DNA of 64,000 nt from assembly GCF_018687715.1 (NCBI RefSeq), contig NC_056760.1, forward strand, positions 38,640,001 through 38,704,000. The letters are read 5' to 3'. The position numbers and the translations under genes are program-made. Of this stretch, positions 1 to 9,400 are shown in pieces. The notes beneath the pieces are model-generated. The model was given only the letters and a program-made list of their open reading frames with translations. It was not told the DNA's origin and did no database searches. Positions within the stretch are counted from its first letter, which is position 1. Each line of letters opens with the position of its first letter. The DNA comes from Carya illinoinensis. Lineage: Eukaryota > Streptophyta > Magnoliopsida > Fagales > Juglandaceae.

Positions 1-692
1 GTAGCAATATCGAGTGTGCTCCTGAAGTAGCAATATCGAGTACTACCAGCTTTCGGGCCAGAAGCTTATATTGGAAAAACTACCAGCTTTCTCTTTGAGA
101 TGATGTTATACAACTATTGAATCAAATATTATGATGCATCAAAAGTGATATGATTCAAAATATTTGTATCTTTTCATGATTATCTTGATCATCCAAAATG
201 AATTACAATAAATTGAATGATTTTCATATGGACGTCCATAAAAGAACCAGAAGATTCTTTTACTATAAATACCACCAGAAGTGGAAAGAAAAATTTGATA
301 GAAGTAAATAAAAAAATGAAATAATTCGACGTTATCTTGATTATCATAGGTGAACTGGAAGTTCAGATGATAATTAAATTATGGATGAAATAAGATAAAA
401 ATGTCTCATATTTTAGCTGCTAAAAATTCCAACGGGATTGAAGTCCCCAAAGGACAATTAAGAAATTCAGCAATCTAATGAACATAAGACATGTCTAAAA
501 GCATGTGAGACTTATTGATACAAAAGATAGAGCATCTCGAAAGAGAAAAGCACAAATAATTTGGTACTCCTGAAGAGGCCATATCCACAAAACAAGCAAT
601 AAGGTCCATCTAAATTTTCTATATAAAATTCTCCTATATAAACTCTTGAAGAGTATAAATCTCCTGAAGAGTGCCTCCTGAAAAGGTTTTTC

Positions 693-1017
693 ATGAAAAT
701 GTCTTCCCTTGAAGAGGGACAGGTACTTGAAAATAACGAGATCTCGATACATTTCATGAATATTGAAGAAATTGTGGATAGAAATAAAATTATTGTCGAC
801 AACGTATTTCCATATAAGATGGCAATTGACATTACCAGAAGTAATGGAGAAAGTGAATCAAGAACCGTCGAAGAATACTGACGTAAAATATTGGCCAAAT
901 TTGAAAGAAATAATTCTTACAGAATTGATATCACTAGTAAAATATGATACATCGAGACTTATAGTCCAAACATCTAAAGAGGTGATGATTGTTGAATATC
1001 AGTGGGTATTTATATAA
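693..1017 (+). pseudogene. Copia integrase C-terminus / RT linker fragment
   Basis: The plus-strand reading shows the Copia linker between integrase and reverse transcriptase: an acidic stretch followed by 'VDNVFPYKMAIDITRS' and 'VEEY'. In autonomous plant Copia elements this leads into the conserved block before the RT domain. Here a stop at 879-881 and later frame changes break it; a shifted frame gives '(E)TYSP'-like remnants near 955. A matching minus-strand fragment lies at about 12735-13040. It is not a functional gene. Confidence 0.75.
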
Positions 1018-1277
1018 AGGAAATGAAAATGTAATATATAAATCACGAGTCAGTTTCTCTCAGAAAATTCTTGCAGAATTGATAATCACTAGTAAAATGT
1101 GATACATATGGACTCGAAGTCCAAACACCCAAAAATGTGATGTTTGTTAAATATCAGTGGATATTTATATACATGATATAAAATACCTGAATCTTTTAAT
1201 CTGAAAATGTGATATAGAAATCACAAGTCGGTTTCTTGAAAAAACAATATTGATATGCTTTTAAAGTAGTTGAAATT

Positions 1278-1404
1278 TTTTTTTTGATGTCGGGAAACCT
1301 CTCCAAGGCAGAGCCCTTTGGACCCACCCCTGCAGAATAAACCTCGGTCCCGTACACCGCACTCTCGAAAGTTTCCCTATACGGAACTGGTTAAATCGCT
1401 GGCT
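1278..1404 (-). mobile_element. SINE-like retroposon inserted in Copia RT
   Basis: A 127-bp insert interrupts the Copia RT remnant. It is bounded by a 13-bp direct repeat, agtagttgaaatt, at 1265-1277 and 1405-1417. On the minus strand it ends in an A-run next to the left repeat (T-run on plus), as expected of a retroposed element oriented minus. The minus-strand 5' end 'tagccagcgat' resembles a degenerate pol III A box. No open frame is present. The size, A-tail and target duplication support a SINE; the family was not identified. Confidence 0.65.
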
Positions 1405-1473
1405 AGTAGTTGAAATTATATTGAGGTTGTTATTAGCTTGAAACTTACCGAGAGTTTGGATATACATGATTAA

Positions 1474-1700
1474 CTGCATATTTATATGGATCATTGGATC
1501 ATGACATATATATGAAAATCCCTAAAGGATAGAAAAACTTCTAATTTGAATACATCTAGAAATATGTATTCTATCAAGTTTCAAAAATCCTTATATGATC
1601 TAAAAAAATCCAAACCTAAATGGAAACAAGCTATTATTGCAGTTTATATATATGATTTAAATGTCATTGAGGCTCCAGAAGAGCTCATAAAAACTGCACA
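1474..1700 (+). pseudogene. Copia reverse transcriptase fragment
   Basis: Plus-strand reading gives 'TAYLYGSLDHDIYMKIPKG' at about 1476-1532, the well known Copia RT block, followed by a degenerate 'LYGLKQS'-like and 'AVYVDDLN'-like stretch (about 1590-1660) and a 'PEEL' motif. Stops interrupt it repeatedly. This is the N-terminal half of the RT. The central RT portion expected next is absent and is replaced by the antisense cassette at 1937-2480. Confidence 0.75.
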
Positions 1701-1936
1701 TATTTGAAATATAAATATGAAACCCTTGCGGCTTCAAGGGGAAGATGGATGATATTATTAATTCTGAAATACCATCTTTTAAATACAATTAGTATTTCAG
1801 ATTCATATTACGGGTTTGATAAGAAGTGTGCATTATTAAAGAAGAAATAAAATGGAGCACACAAAACATCTACCAGAAGATAGAAACACAAATATGAGTA
1901 TTTGTGAAATATTATTTTATTATCTTGAAGCAAAAA

Positions 1937-2365
1937 TTACAGAAATTTAAGGCACTTTGCCTTATTCTTTAAACGCTCTTATTCCTCAAGAATCTGCATG
2001 GAATCCCTATCTAAAGGAGTAGGCAATCGAAAAGAAGATTTAAGTAAGGATTTTAAATTCATATTCTCTTACTTTATTGATTCTATCTTCATGTTGGACT
2101 CCATAATAAGTCTCTGAAGGATAGAAATATTCTCGTGGAGTTTGTCAACCCCACAAGTTTTTGATTGCAGTCGTTGAGAAAATGCGACAATTGATAATGG
2201 GTATCGGGTACCGAGACTCACAATCTCGTAGATAGGTTCATTATCTAACTTATTAGTCAGATCATTATTGTATAGCATTATAGCACATGTGGTAGAAGTA
2301 GGAACAACTGATGAACGAGGTGCAGAATACCTCATATATTGGGCATGAAAAGATTGTTGAGCCAT
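1937..2365 (-). pseudogene. Antisense ORF inside Copia element A (copy 1)
   Basis: Read on the minus strand from ATG at 2363-2365 to TAA at 1937-1939 this is a 142-codon frame, opposite in direction to the host Copia element. Its N-terminal part is polar, and the second half contains a heptad-like helix (HENISILQRLIMESNMKIES) suggesting a coiled coil. The frame is interrupted by two stops near its end, each a TAA where the sister copy at 12053-12478 has CAA. I do not recognise the protein family. It resembles small coiled-coil accessory proteins in general shape only. A TATA box and CT-rich leader precede it. Conservation of promoter, leader and frame in two diverged elements argues that it once was a gene carried by this retrotransposon family. 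Confidence 0.6.
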
Positions 2366-2466
2366 TGCAGAGTAAGAATGCAGAAAGAGATTGCAGAGTA
2401 AGAATGCAGTATGATTACAGAAAAGTGAAGAAAACGAGATGCGAATGAAGATGAGCTGAATATCTC

Positions 2467-2474
2467 CTTTATAG
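2467..2474 (-). promoter_or_regulatory. TATA box of the antisense ORF (copy 1)
   Basis: Minus strand reads tctctataaaggag, about 100 bp upstream of the antisense ATG. It is followed by a pyrimidine-rich leader (ctcatcttcattcgcatctc). The same arrangement is at 11944-11951 in element B. Confidence 0.5.
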
Positions 2475-2622
2475 AGAAAATTATGACAAAGCATCTCTCG
2501 TGAAGCATCTCTCTACAAGAGACAAGAAGATGTAGTATCATAACTCTATGGCGCCTGACAGCTACAGAAGAGCTGAAAAAGCCTACGTTGCTTGTCTAAT
2601 CTAAAAAGCTGGCCACCGTTTT

Positions 2623-2860
2623 TGTTGAAAAATGAGGTTAGCAGCTTAATATTGATGAATTCTTCACTAACTGTGTTATTTACAAGAACTCTAGAAGAGC
2701 ACAACTTTAGAAGAGTAGTGAATTTAATGTTAAAATGATCTTGTTGAAAAATGAGGTTAGCGGCTTAATATTGATGAATTTTTTACTAACTGTGTTATTT
2801 ACAAGAACTCCAGAAGAGCGCAACTCCAGAAGAGTAGTGAATTTAATGTTAAAATGATCT
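2623..2860. repeat. Tandem duplication, 119-bp period
   Basis: Two adjacent units, 2623-2741 and 2742-2860, both begin tgttgaaaaatgagg and end taaaatgatct with a handful of substitutions. They lie between the antisense cassette and the pol tail of element A. A single related unit is present in element B near 11700-11790. Confidence 0.85.
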
Positions 2861-2875
2861 TGAATTAATATGGTG

Positions 2876-3240
2876 AATTTCACTATAAAGTCTTGAAACA
2901 CTTTTATATGGACAAAACTCATCTCCTAAGTACTCCAATGGTTGTTCGATAATTTGATGAGCAGAAAGATCCATTTCGTCCTTGTGAAGATGATGAAAAA
3001 ATTATTGATCTTGAAGTACCTTATCTCAGTACAATTGAAGCCATGAATATGTGATTATTTTATCAACATGGATCAAGTCCACAGTTAATTGGATATAAGA
3101 AGATCATTGTTATTCATGAGAAGAAATGTGAAATTGATATGGTCAAGTAATAATCTGGCAAATTTATTCACTAAAGCATGACCAACTGTAACATTTAAGA
3201 AGATTGTGCAGAACATTAGAATGCGGAGACTTGAAGATCT
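2876..3240 (+). pseudogene. Copia RT end and RNase H tail fragment
   Basis: Plus-strand reading shows 'VLKHFYMDKTH', then 'TPMVVR', 'KDPFRP', 'VPYLSTIEAM' and finally the RNase H end ('HEKKCEIDMVK', remnants of 'NLADLFTKALP'). These are the hallmark end blocks of plant Copia pol. The catalytic RNase H core is missing, joined by deletion near 3050-3110, and several stops are present. Confidence 0.75.
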
Positions 3241-3475
3241 ATTATCATGCACTTTTCAAGGGAAGCAATGTCTTGAAAACTTGTGCTGATTGTACTTTTT
3301 TTCTTTCGCTAAGATTTTATCCCACTGGGTTTTCCTTTACAAGGTTTTAATGAGACAATTCTAAAGTACTTGGTGTTATTCTTTTTCCTTCGCCATTGGT
3401 TTTTTCTCACAGGATTTTTCCTTGGCAAGGTTTTAACGAGGCATATTCTTTAAATATGGTCATCCAAAGGGGAAG

Positions 3476-3664
3476 TGTTGTAAACTATCTTGTATTGTAT
3501 GGCCACATTTAACCGTCATTATTGACTAAGTCGTAGTTATCATTTAAGACTTTTGTAACCCTATATAAATGAGTATATTGATATCATAAATCGGTATGAA
3601 TTCAGGAGCCTCTCTCGTTCTCTCTCAATCTCTTGAAAATCTCTCTTTTGATAAATTTACAACA
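3476..3664 (+). repeat. Copia LTR (189 bp), 3' LTR of element A
   Basis: It starts tgttgtaaactatcttg directly after a polypurine tract (ccaaaggggaag) and ends tttacaaca, giving TG...CA termini. It includes a TATA-like 'ctatataaatgag' near 3562. It is followed by tgttattagcacaatgcg, which resembles the primer-binding region that follows LTRs of this family, so this LTR may also have served a second, now rearranged, element. A 189-bp inverted relative is at 6897-7085. Confidence 0.75.
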
Positions 3665-3845
3665 TGTTATTAGCACAATGCGAGAAAAATTCTTCCTCCT
3701 CCCAGCTCCAATTTCTCTCTCTATGGATTTCTCTCATCCTCATCAATAGAAACCCAACTCCCTCTTCCTCTATGGTAAACTCCCAAAATCGTTGGGGAAT
3801 TTACAAGTGACAGTGAGCTTCGATCTCTGAAACAATAAGCAATCC
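3665..3845 (+). other. Leader-like sequence after the LTR
   Basis: This CT-rich stretch follows the LTR as an internal 5' leader would (primer-site-like start, then pyrimidine-rich sequence). It ends abruptly where inverted Copia sequence begins at about 3846. No coding sequence is recognised. Confidence 0.4.
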
Positions 3846-5290
3846 TTTTCAAGGGAAGATATTTTCATGAAAAACCTCTTCAGGAGGCACTCTTCAGGAG
3901 ATTTATACTCTTTAAGAGTTTATATGAAAGAATTTTATACAGAAAATTTAGATGAACTTTATTACTTGTTTTGTAGGTATGGCCTCTTCAGAAGCACCAA
4001 ATTATTTGTGCTTTTCTCTTTCGAGATACTTTATCTTTTGCATCAGTAGGTCTCACATGTCTTTAGACATGTGTTAAGTTCATTAGACTGCTAAATTTCT
4101 TAATTATCCTACAGGGATTTCAATCCTCGCTGTGATTTTAGCAGCTAGAATATGAGACATTTTTATCTTATTGCATCCAAAATTTAATTATCATTTGAAC
4201 TTCCAGTTCACCTATGATAATCAAGATAACGTCGAATTATTTCATTTTATTTGCTTCTAGCAAATTTTTCTTTCCACTACTGGTGGTAAGACTTTATAGT
4301 AAAAGAATTTTCTAGTTCTTTTATGGACATGCATATGAAAATCATTCGATTTATCGTAATTAATTTTGGATGATCAAGATAACCATAAAAAGATACAAAT
4401 ATTTTAAATCATATCAGTTTTGATGCATCATAATATTTGATTCAATAATTGTATAATATCATCTCAAAGAGAAAGCTGGTAGTTTTTCCAATACGAGCTT
4501 CTGACCCAAATTTATAAAAGTATTATAAAGATATTCATTATCACGTCCAAACTCTTAGTTTTTTTGAATAAAATGCATCATTCTCTTCACTTCAGGGAAT
4601 AAAATGGTATAAATCTAATATCATTCACTTTAGGGAATGATGTGCAACTATTAGGACGTGACTAATGATTTCTTATCAAAAGTTCATTATTTTGCTCAGC
4701 CACTAAAAAATCAGATATAAATTTAAAAATATATTGTGAACTTTTGCACTTGATATTGCTACTTCAGGAGCATACTCGATATTACTATTTCAGGAGCACA
4801 TTCGAGGTATTTATTTTAAATATATATTCTTTAGTGGCTTTTCTCTACACCATTTCAATTATGCAACTTCAGGTGCATTAATCATAATGAGCTTTTGGTA
4901 CATATATCACTCATTTAAACTATAAGATACTCAATAAAATTATTGATTTAGAGCGATCCTTCAGGGATGCTCCATTTTTATTCTAAGATGAATAATATTA
5001 TCAATAATTTATAACAAGTATAAAAATAAATAAAACTTAGATATAAACTATGTGAATAAAAATTGATCACAGATTTAATAAAAATGTATGTTATAGAAAT
5101 TTAATTCACCATAAATATAACTTGAGATGTAAACTATGTGAATAAACATAGAATTTATCAAGTAATAATAATGAATACAATCATTAATACTCATTTTAGG
5201 GATTGTAAATAATATATTGAAAAACTTACTTGATGTCTGGCGCCATTTTGATGGAGAAATAGTTGTAGTAGATATAATAACGATTTTCTG
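3846..5290 (-). mobile_element. Inverted Copia gag/integrase fragment
   Basis: On the minus strand this repeats, in opposite orientation, the content of 1-870: integrase linker (about 3846-4050), degenerate gag with CCHC-region remnants (about 4100-4600), the gag block with 'gctcctgaagtagcaatatcgag'-type sequence (about 4740-4810), and a leader containing a splice-donor-like 'caagtaagtttttcaatatatt' at about 5210-5232. It forms the right arm of an imperfect 0.9-kb inverted repeat with the window start. No intact frame. Confidence 0.7.
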
Positions 5291-5533
5291 TATAAGTAGA
5301 AAAGCTTTACAGCAACACCCATCCACTCTCTCAATCACAATGCCAACATGTATGCATAGGCCTACAAAATAAAATATAAAATGTAATAATAACGTAATTA
5401 AAATAAATTCTTATCACAAAACGTGAACTTATCTGATCGGGTAAGATGTGGTATAGCACCAAGCACCAAAGCCATCTCCATGGACAAGGACAAAATAGTT
5501 AACGAAGAGTGAGGTCATTTCCATGACTTTTCT

Positions 5534-5536
<3 letters not shown>

Positions 5537-5573
<37 letters not shown>

Positions 5574-5732
5574 TTTTTTCTGGGTTACGGTGGAATCCGA
5601 TTGCCGAGGAAATTAGAGTAGTTGGAGGAAAACAAAACGAAGCCAGCAACCACAAGTCAAAGCCGCTTCAACCACAAGTCAAAACCGTCGCTATTGACGG
5701 ATCGGATGGTTTCCCTTTTTTTTTTTTTTTTT
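5537..5732 (-). repeat. Two poly(A) tracts (minus) flanking a 143-bp segment
   Basis: T36 at 5537-5572 and T17 at 5716-5732 on the plus strand are poly(A) on the minus strand, the sense of the stress-protein-like fragment next to it. They may mark 3' ends of retroposed transcripts. The segment between them has no recognised coding content. Confidence 0.5.
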
Positions 5733-6020
5733 CTTTAGTTCCCAGTCGTCTTCACGAAGCCGCTGGATTTGCTGATCTTTCACGCTGGAAACAGCATGGA
5801 TGAGATGGAGGGTATCAGCGAGCCTGCAGAGGTGTATGAGAGCCCAATCAAAGGCGCGCTTGCTGTTAGGATCGTGATCCACAGCTATAAGTACGTCCCA
5901 GCCTCGTTTCCTCTTTCCTTTCTCTCTCTCCAACTCTGGTTCTGGCACTTCACCGGCAGCAAGATTGAAGTATAGATCAACAACGTTAGGGCAGCTTCTC
6001 GTAACACTGAGGTGAGCCAA
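5733..6020 (-). pseudogene. Universal stress protein (USP) N-terminal fragment
   Basis: Minus-strand translation contains 'DVLIAVDHDPNSKRAFDWAL' followed by 'LADTLHLIHAVSS'. This is the first beta strand, nucleotide-binding Asp loop and first helix of the USP alpha/beta fold (adenine-nucleotide alpha-hydrolase superfamily). After about 60 residues of homology the reading diverges and runs into poly(A), encoding only lysines, so at least two thirds of the domain, including the G-x2-G-x9-G(S/T) ATP motif, is absent. A basic linker (EREKGKRKRG) precedes the domain. It lies between an inverted Copia fragment and an inverted LTR, suggesting capture or retroposition. Confidence 0.65.
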
Positions 6021-6761
6021 GCTTTTCGGTGAAGCGAGACTCTAAGATAGAATCGGATGAGATGCCAAGTGTTTTCCAGTCAAGCCCACAGGCTTTGATG
6101 CATTGTTCAGTCACGATCAAGTCATTCAATTTGTCGGCGTCAATTTCCGATGTACGGCATGTGTATGCTTCCTCATAAGATCGTTGCTGGTCTCGGTTTC
6201 CCATCCACAGAGAGGTAAAAATGGTCGGCACCGAGCATACGGTTCCAGTGCGGTATCGTTTCCTTGAAGCGTCTAATGACGCGTGCGACGGAGCGTGTGA
6301 AGAAAGAGACGCATAAGAGGAGAGAGAAGGAGGCGGTGGACATTTCGGACAAACAAGCAAATAAACCCTCGTACTGGATTGACTAGATCAGAAAAGATTT
6401 TGAGCTCAGGTCGAGGACGAACATAACACAGGACCGGAAGCAGGGTCTCAAACGCGTATGCTGCGCCTTGGCTTTTTAGATCCAACTTCCCATCACCGAA
6501 TGATTGCTCTCCCACGGACCTGTCCATGAAGTTCAATACTCCGGACAAGCTCACACCAGTTGATGTCTCCTTCAGAGACAGATTGAGTTCGTGCGAGCGA
6601 GTGATGAATTTCGGAGGAAAGGCAGAAACGAGCGTATGATTGGTAGCGACCGATTTCAGATCGGTGATCATGGATTGCAACGAGAATCGTGCGGATAACG
6701 TGTTGTAAATATATGAAAAAGAGAAAGAAAGAGAGATATGGGTTCGTATGCATCGCTGCAT
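5986..6761 (-). other. Coding-like sequence of unknown origin upstream of the USP fragment
   Basis: Three overlapping minus-strand frames (6273-6761, 5986-6360, then the USP frame from 6020) look like one ancestral coding or transcribed stretch broken by frameshifts. The base composition is higher in GC than the surroundings. Plausible pieces include 'AYAFETLLPVLCYVRPRPEL' and 'RTSEIDADKLNDLIVTEQC'. I do not recognise a family. It begins just after an LTR-end and primer-site-like sequence at 6690-6715 (minus: ttacaacacgttatccgcacg). Confidence 0.35.
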
Positions 6762-6896
6762 AGAAACTCAGACTCAGAGTCGGCCATGAAATTTAGACTG
6801 TCGTTTCGCTAGAATCAGAGATGGCTTTCGCAGAGAGATAGAGAAGAAATAGAAGAGATAGCAAGATAGAGACGGAGGGTAATCGTGCTTATAACC

Positions 6897-7085
6897 TATT
6901 GTAAATCAACGAGAAAAGAGAGATTCAAAGATAGAGAGAGAACCAGAGAGAGGTTTTCATATTATTGATCCGTATAATATAATATCAATATACTCATAAT
7001 ATATAGGATTGCAAAAATCTTAATTTATGATTTGGCAAATTATGATGATTAAATATGATTATATAATACAGGATGATTTATAATA
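6897..7085 (-). repeat. Copia LTR (189 bp), inverted relative of 3476-3664
   Basis: On the minus strand it aligns along its length with 3476-3664: start 'ttataaatcatcctgtattatat', middle 'gagtatattgatat', then 'cctctctctggttctctctc' and the end 'gatttacaa'. It is followed by 'ggttataagcacg', matching the primer-site-like sequence after the other LTRs of this family. Both copies are 189 bp by my coordinates. No partner in the same orientation was found to its left. Confidence 0.6.
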
Positions 7086-7204
7086 CTATATATATTATTG
7101 GTCGGTTTTCCAGTATATTATGACCAAACTGATCGATGCCGATTTCTGGCCTCGATTTCGGTTGATTTAGACAGCCGATTTCGTAAGGTTTGTATACACC
7201 CCTA

Positions 7205-7243
<39 letters not shown>

Positions 7244-7900
7244 CTATAAATTAGCTTTACAATGGTGAATGATGTCATGTGTAGGTTGTATACAAGTTAT
7301 ACAACAATATATATAAATATTTCTTTTATAGATTACATTCACATTCACATAGAGGCTTAAGTAATTCGGTTACATGTTCCTTATAAAAGTTAGTATATAC
7401 TTACATTATAAATAAATGAATTATAATCAAGTCGAGCTAACGAGAGCGAGCTTTAATAGGTTTTAAAGACTCGAATCGAACTTAATCTAGTATATATTAT
7501 TTACTAATCGAGCATATTTCTACTTTCATGATTAATTTTTTTTTTTTATATATAAATCAAGCTCGATTCGAGTTTAACTGAGTAAATATTTGCCGAGCAA
7601 TCACATGGACTGATTCATTTATAATCCTAACTATATGAGTTTTATTAAAACAGACTATGTAGTCTTTCTTCCTCGAGTATTGATAGACTAACAACTATTT
7701 TACCATTATACAATAAAATATTTTTTTTTCTAAATTCAACCACATGAAGATTAAATCAAGAGTCTAAGAAAATTTTAAAAAACTAACTATATTTTCTTTA
7801 TTTTGCTTCTTAAATATTTTAAAGCCAATTTCAATGTTTTGTTGTTTGGTCTAAAAACTTCAATATTAATGTGGAACAACAATAAAACCAATACCAGAAA
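7086..7900. other. AT-rich spacer with (TA)n microsatellite
   Basis: No gene seen. It contains a (TA)n run at about 7208-7238 and a sequence ending 'tacacccctaaat' (about 7190-7206) that resembles a hAT-type terminus without a visible partner. Confidence 0.5.
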
Positions 7901-8020
7901 AAACTACACTTCAAAACTCATTCCCTGGAGATCTCTGACAAACTTGGAAAACTCCTGATTTCATCACTGAGTTCTCTTATTCATGGCGTCCTCGAAGTGC
8001 AATTCTTGAAAAAAGATGCT

Positions 8021-8521
8021 TCAGATCGAAAGCTCAGATTTGGAGACAAGGATGCCATCACTATCTGCATACAGCCATTCCCCATCACGAATCAAGGTTC
8101 CTGCAATGTGTACAGGGACATACATTTCACCAATGCCCTTTTTATTGGATTTCACAGGATTAGGTCCCAAGGCCCTCACCCCAATATCACATCCATTAAT
8201 CTCATCAACATCTCTAATGCAGCCGTTTACTACAACACCAGCCCACCCCATATTTTGAGCCAATTGTCCTATATTCCCTCCTACCAAAGCACATCTCATG
8301 CTTCCTCCACCATCTACAACCAGAACTCTTCCTTCACCCTTGGTTTCAAGAAGCTCCCTCACCAATACATTGTCCTCAAACACCTTGAGAGTGACGACAG
8401 GGCCAGAGAATGTTCGACGCTGCCCATAACTCTGGAAGATTGGTTGCAGCACACGCAGATCACCATTTGCCAAATATGATACATTTGTATCACAAACTTC
8501 TGCAGTTGCAATGGCAGCCAT
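8021..8521 (-). CDS. 4-hydroxy-4-methyl-2-oxoglutarate aldolase / RraA-like protein, intact
   Basis: A 166-residue RraA-fold protein, the usual length of the plant 'regulator of ribonuclease-like' family, which is assigned class II HMG/CHA aldolase activity (cleaving 4-hydroxy-4-methyl-2-oxoglutarate to pyruvate, metal dependent) and is thought to be cytosolic. I chose the ATG at 8519-8521 (MAAIATAEVCD) because it gives the family length and because a splice acceptor (tgtgcag) lies just upstream; a longer frame from 8596 would read through that intron. Visible motifs: 'VVDGGGSMRCALVGGN' (about 68-83), the catalytic/metal loop 'NGCIRD' with Arg103 and Asp104, and the C-terminal 'GEWLYADSDGI' (147-157). 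No signal peptide or membrane segment. Two pseudogene relatives and an inverted fragment lie downstream. The biochemical role is inferred from the family. Confidence 0.92.
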   Translation of the reverse strand: MAAIATAEVCDTNVSYLANGDLRVLQPIFQSYGQRRTFSGPVVTLKVFEDNVLVRELLETKGEGRVLVVDGGGSMRCALVGGNIGQLAQNMGWAGVVVNGCIRDVDEINGCDIGVRALGPNPVKSNKKGIGEMYVPVHIAGTLIRDGEWLYADSDGILVSKSELSI

Positions 8522-8530
8522 GTTTTTTTC

Positions 8531-9400
8531 CTGCACATGCAACTGTCTAATATCAAAAGATGCAAATACCACAAATAACAACAACAGGAGAATCATCTCA
8601 TCAAGATTATTTTATGTTTCCACTTCTCCTTGACCAACTATGCCCTACGTACATGTTTTCCAGGGATTTGCCTCGGCTAAAACAAATATTAGGGGAAGTG
8701 CCTTGAGATTGATTTAGAGGTTGCATCAAAGGTTTGCAGCCTCAAGAATCTCTTTTGGGTTTTGGTAAGGGCTGTTGAAGTGTGTAATTACCAGTGGAGA
8801 AATATAGAATCATCCAAATGAATCAGTAATTGAACAAAATTGTCAGATCGTTCTATCAAAACTTGGGGCAAATTCCTAGAATTCTCTTACAAGCAGGGGG
8901 TGGTAACAATAAGAGAAAAGGAACCTTCTGCAGTCTAGAGCATACAATAAAGGATGATTCCAAACCCAGGATAAATTATTGAAAAAGCATTATTGCAGAA
9001 TCGATGGATTTACCTCAAGAAAAATGTTATCCGTAATCCAACTAAAATCTATAATCCGTCATGATTCCAAACCCAGGCAATATTATTGAAAAAGCATTAT
9101 TGCAGAATCAATGGATTTACCTCAAGAAAAATGTTATCCGTAATCCAACTAAAATCTATAATCCGTCAATCAGATCATGAATAATTTACTATCTGCGGCC
9201 AAGACGAGATAGAGCTACAAACAGAATACTTGGACTGAAAAAAGAGAGCGAGAGCCGAGATAGAAAAGGATATTTACTTACCGGGATTTGGATATCGTCT
9301 GATTAATTCGCTAGCAGAGTGTGTTGTTCTTCTGTATGAATTATACGAGATAGCCGTGAATAAAAATTGACGCGATCTTCTTGGCTCGTGTGCCCTCCCC
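8531..9400 (-). other. 5'UTR exon and intron of the RraA-like gene
   Basis: On the minus strand a donor 'ccg|gtaagt' lies at 9276-9282 and an acceptor 'tgtgcag|g' at 8531-8534, defining a likely 5'UTR intron of about 750 bp (8531-9281) just before the ATG exon. The non-coding first exon would be about 9282-9400 (ends 'gatatccaaatcccg'). No TATA box is obvious; a CCAAT-like 'attggttg' occurs near 9415. Confidence 0.6.
8954..9167. repeat. Tandem duplication, 107-bp period, in the RraA 5'UTR intron
   Basis: Units 8954-9060 and 9061-9167 both begin atgattccaaacccagg and run through 'aaaatctataatccgtc' with only a few differences, indicating a recent duplication. Confidence 0.9.

Larger units (their letters stand above)
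1..3664 (+). mobile_element. Ty1/Copia element A, decayed, truncated by window edge
   Basis: Plus-strand translation gives recognisable but broken Copia pieces in the correct order: gag C-terminal remnant (about 1-300), integrase C-terminal and linker (about 480-890), reverse transcriptase pieces (about 890-1700), RT/RNase H tail (about 2876-3240), a polypurine tract (3464-3475) and an LTR (3476-3664). All pieces carry stops and frameshifts, so the element is dead. A reverse-oriented reading frame with its own TATA box lies between the RT pieces and the RNase H tail, and a SINE sits in the RT part. The left LTR lies outside the window or is lost. The same internal architecture occurs in the better preserved minus-strand element at 10780-15600, which makes the family assignment firm. 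Exact left limits cannot be seen. Confidence 0.8.

Noticed and set aside
512..898. Minus-strand ORF of 128 codons, with related plus-strand ORFs at 3867-4049 and 12677-13039.
   Set aside because: Antisense to the Copia integrase linker; the plus/minus reading of that linker explains the similarity among copies. Sense-strand homology is clear.
7997..8479. 160-codon plus-strand ORF over the RraA gene.
   Set aside because: Shadow of the conserved minus-strand enzyme.
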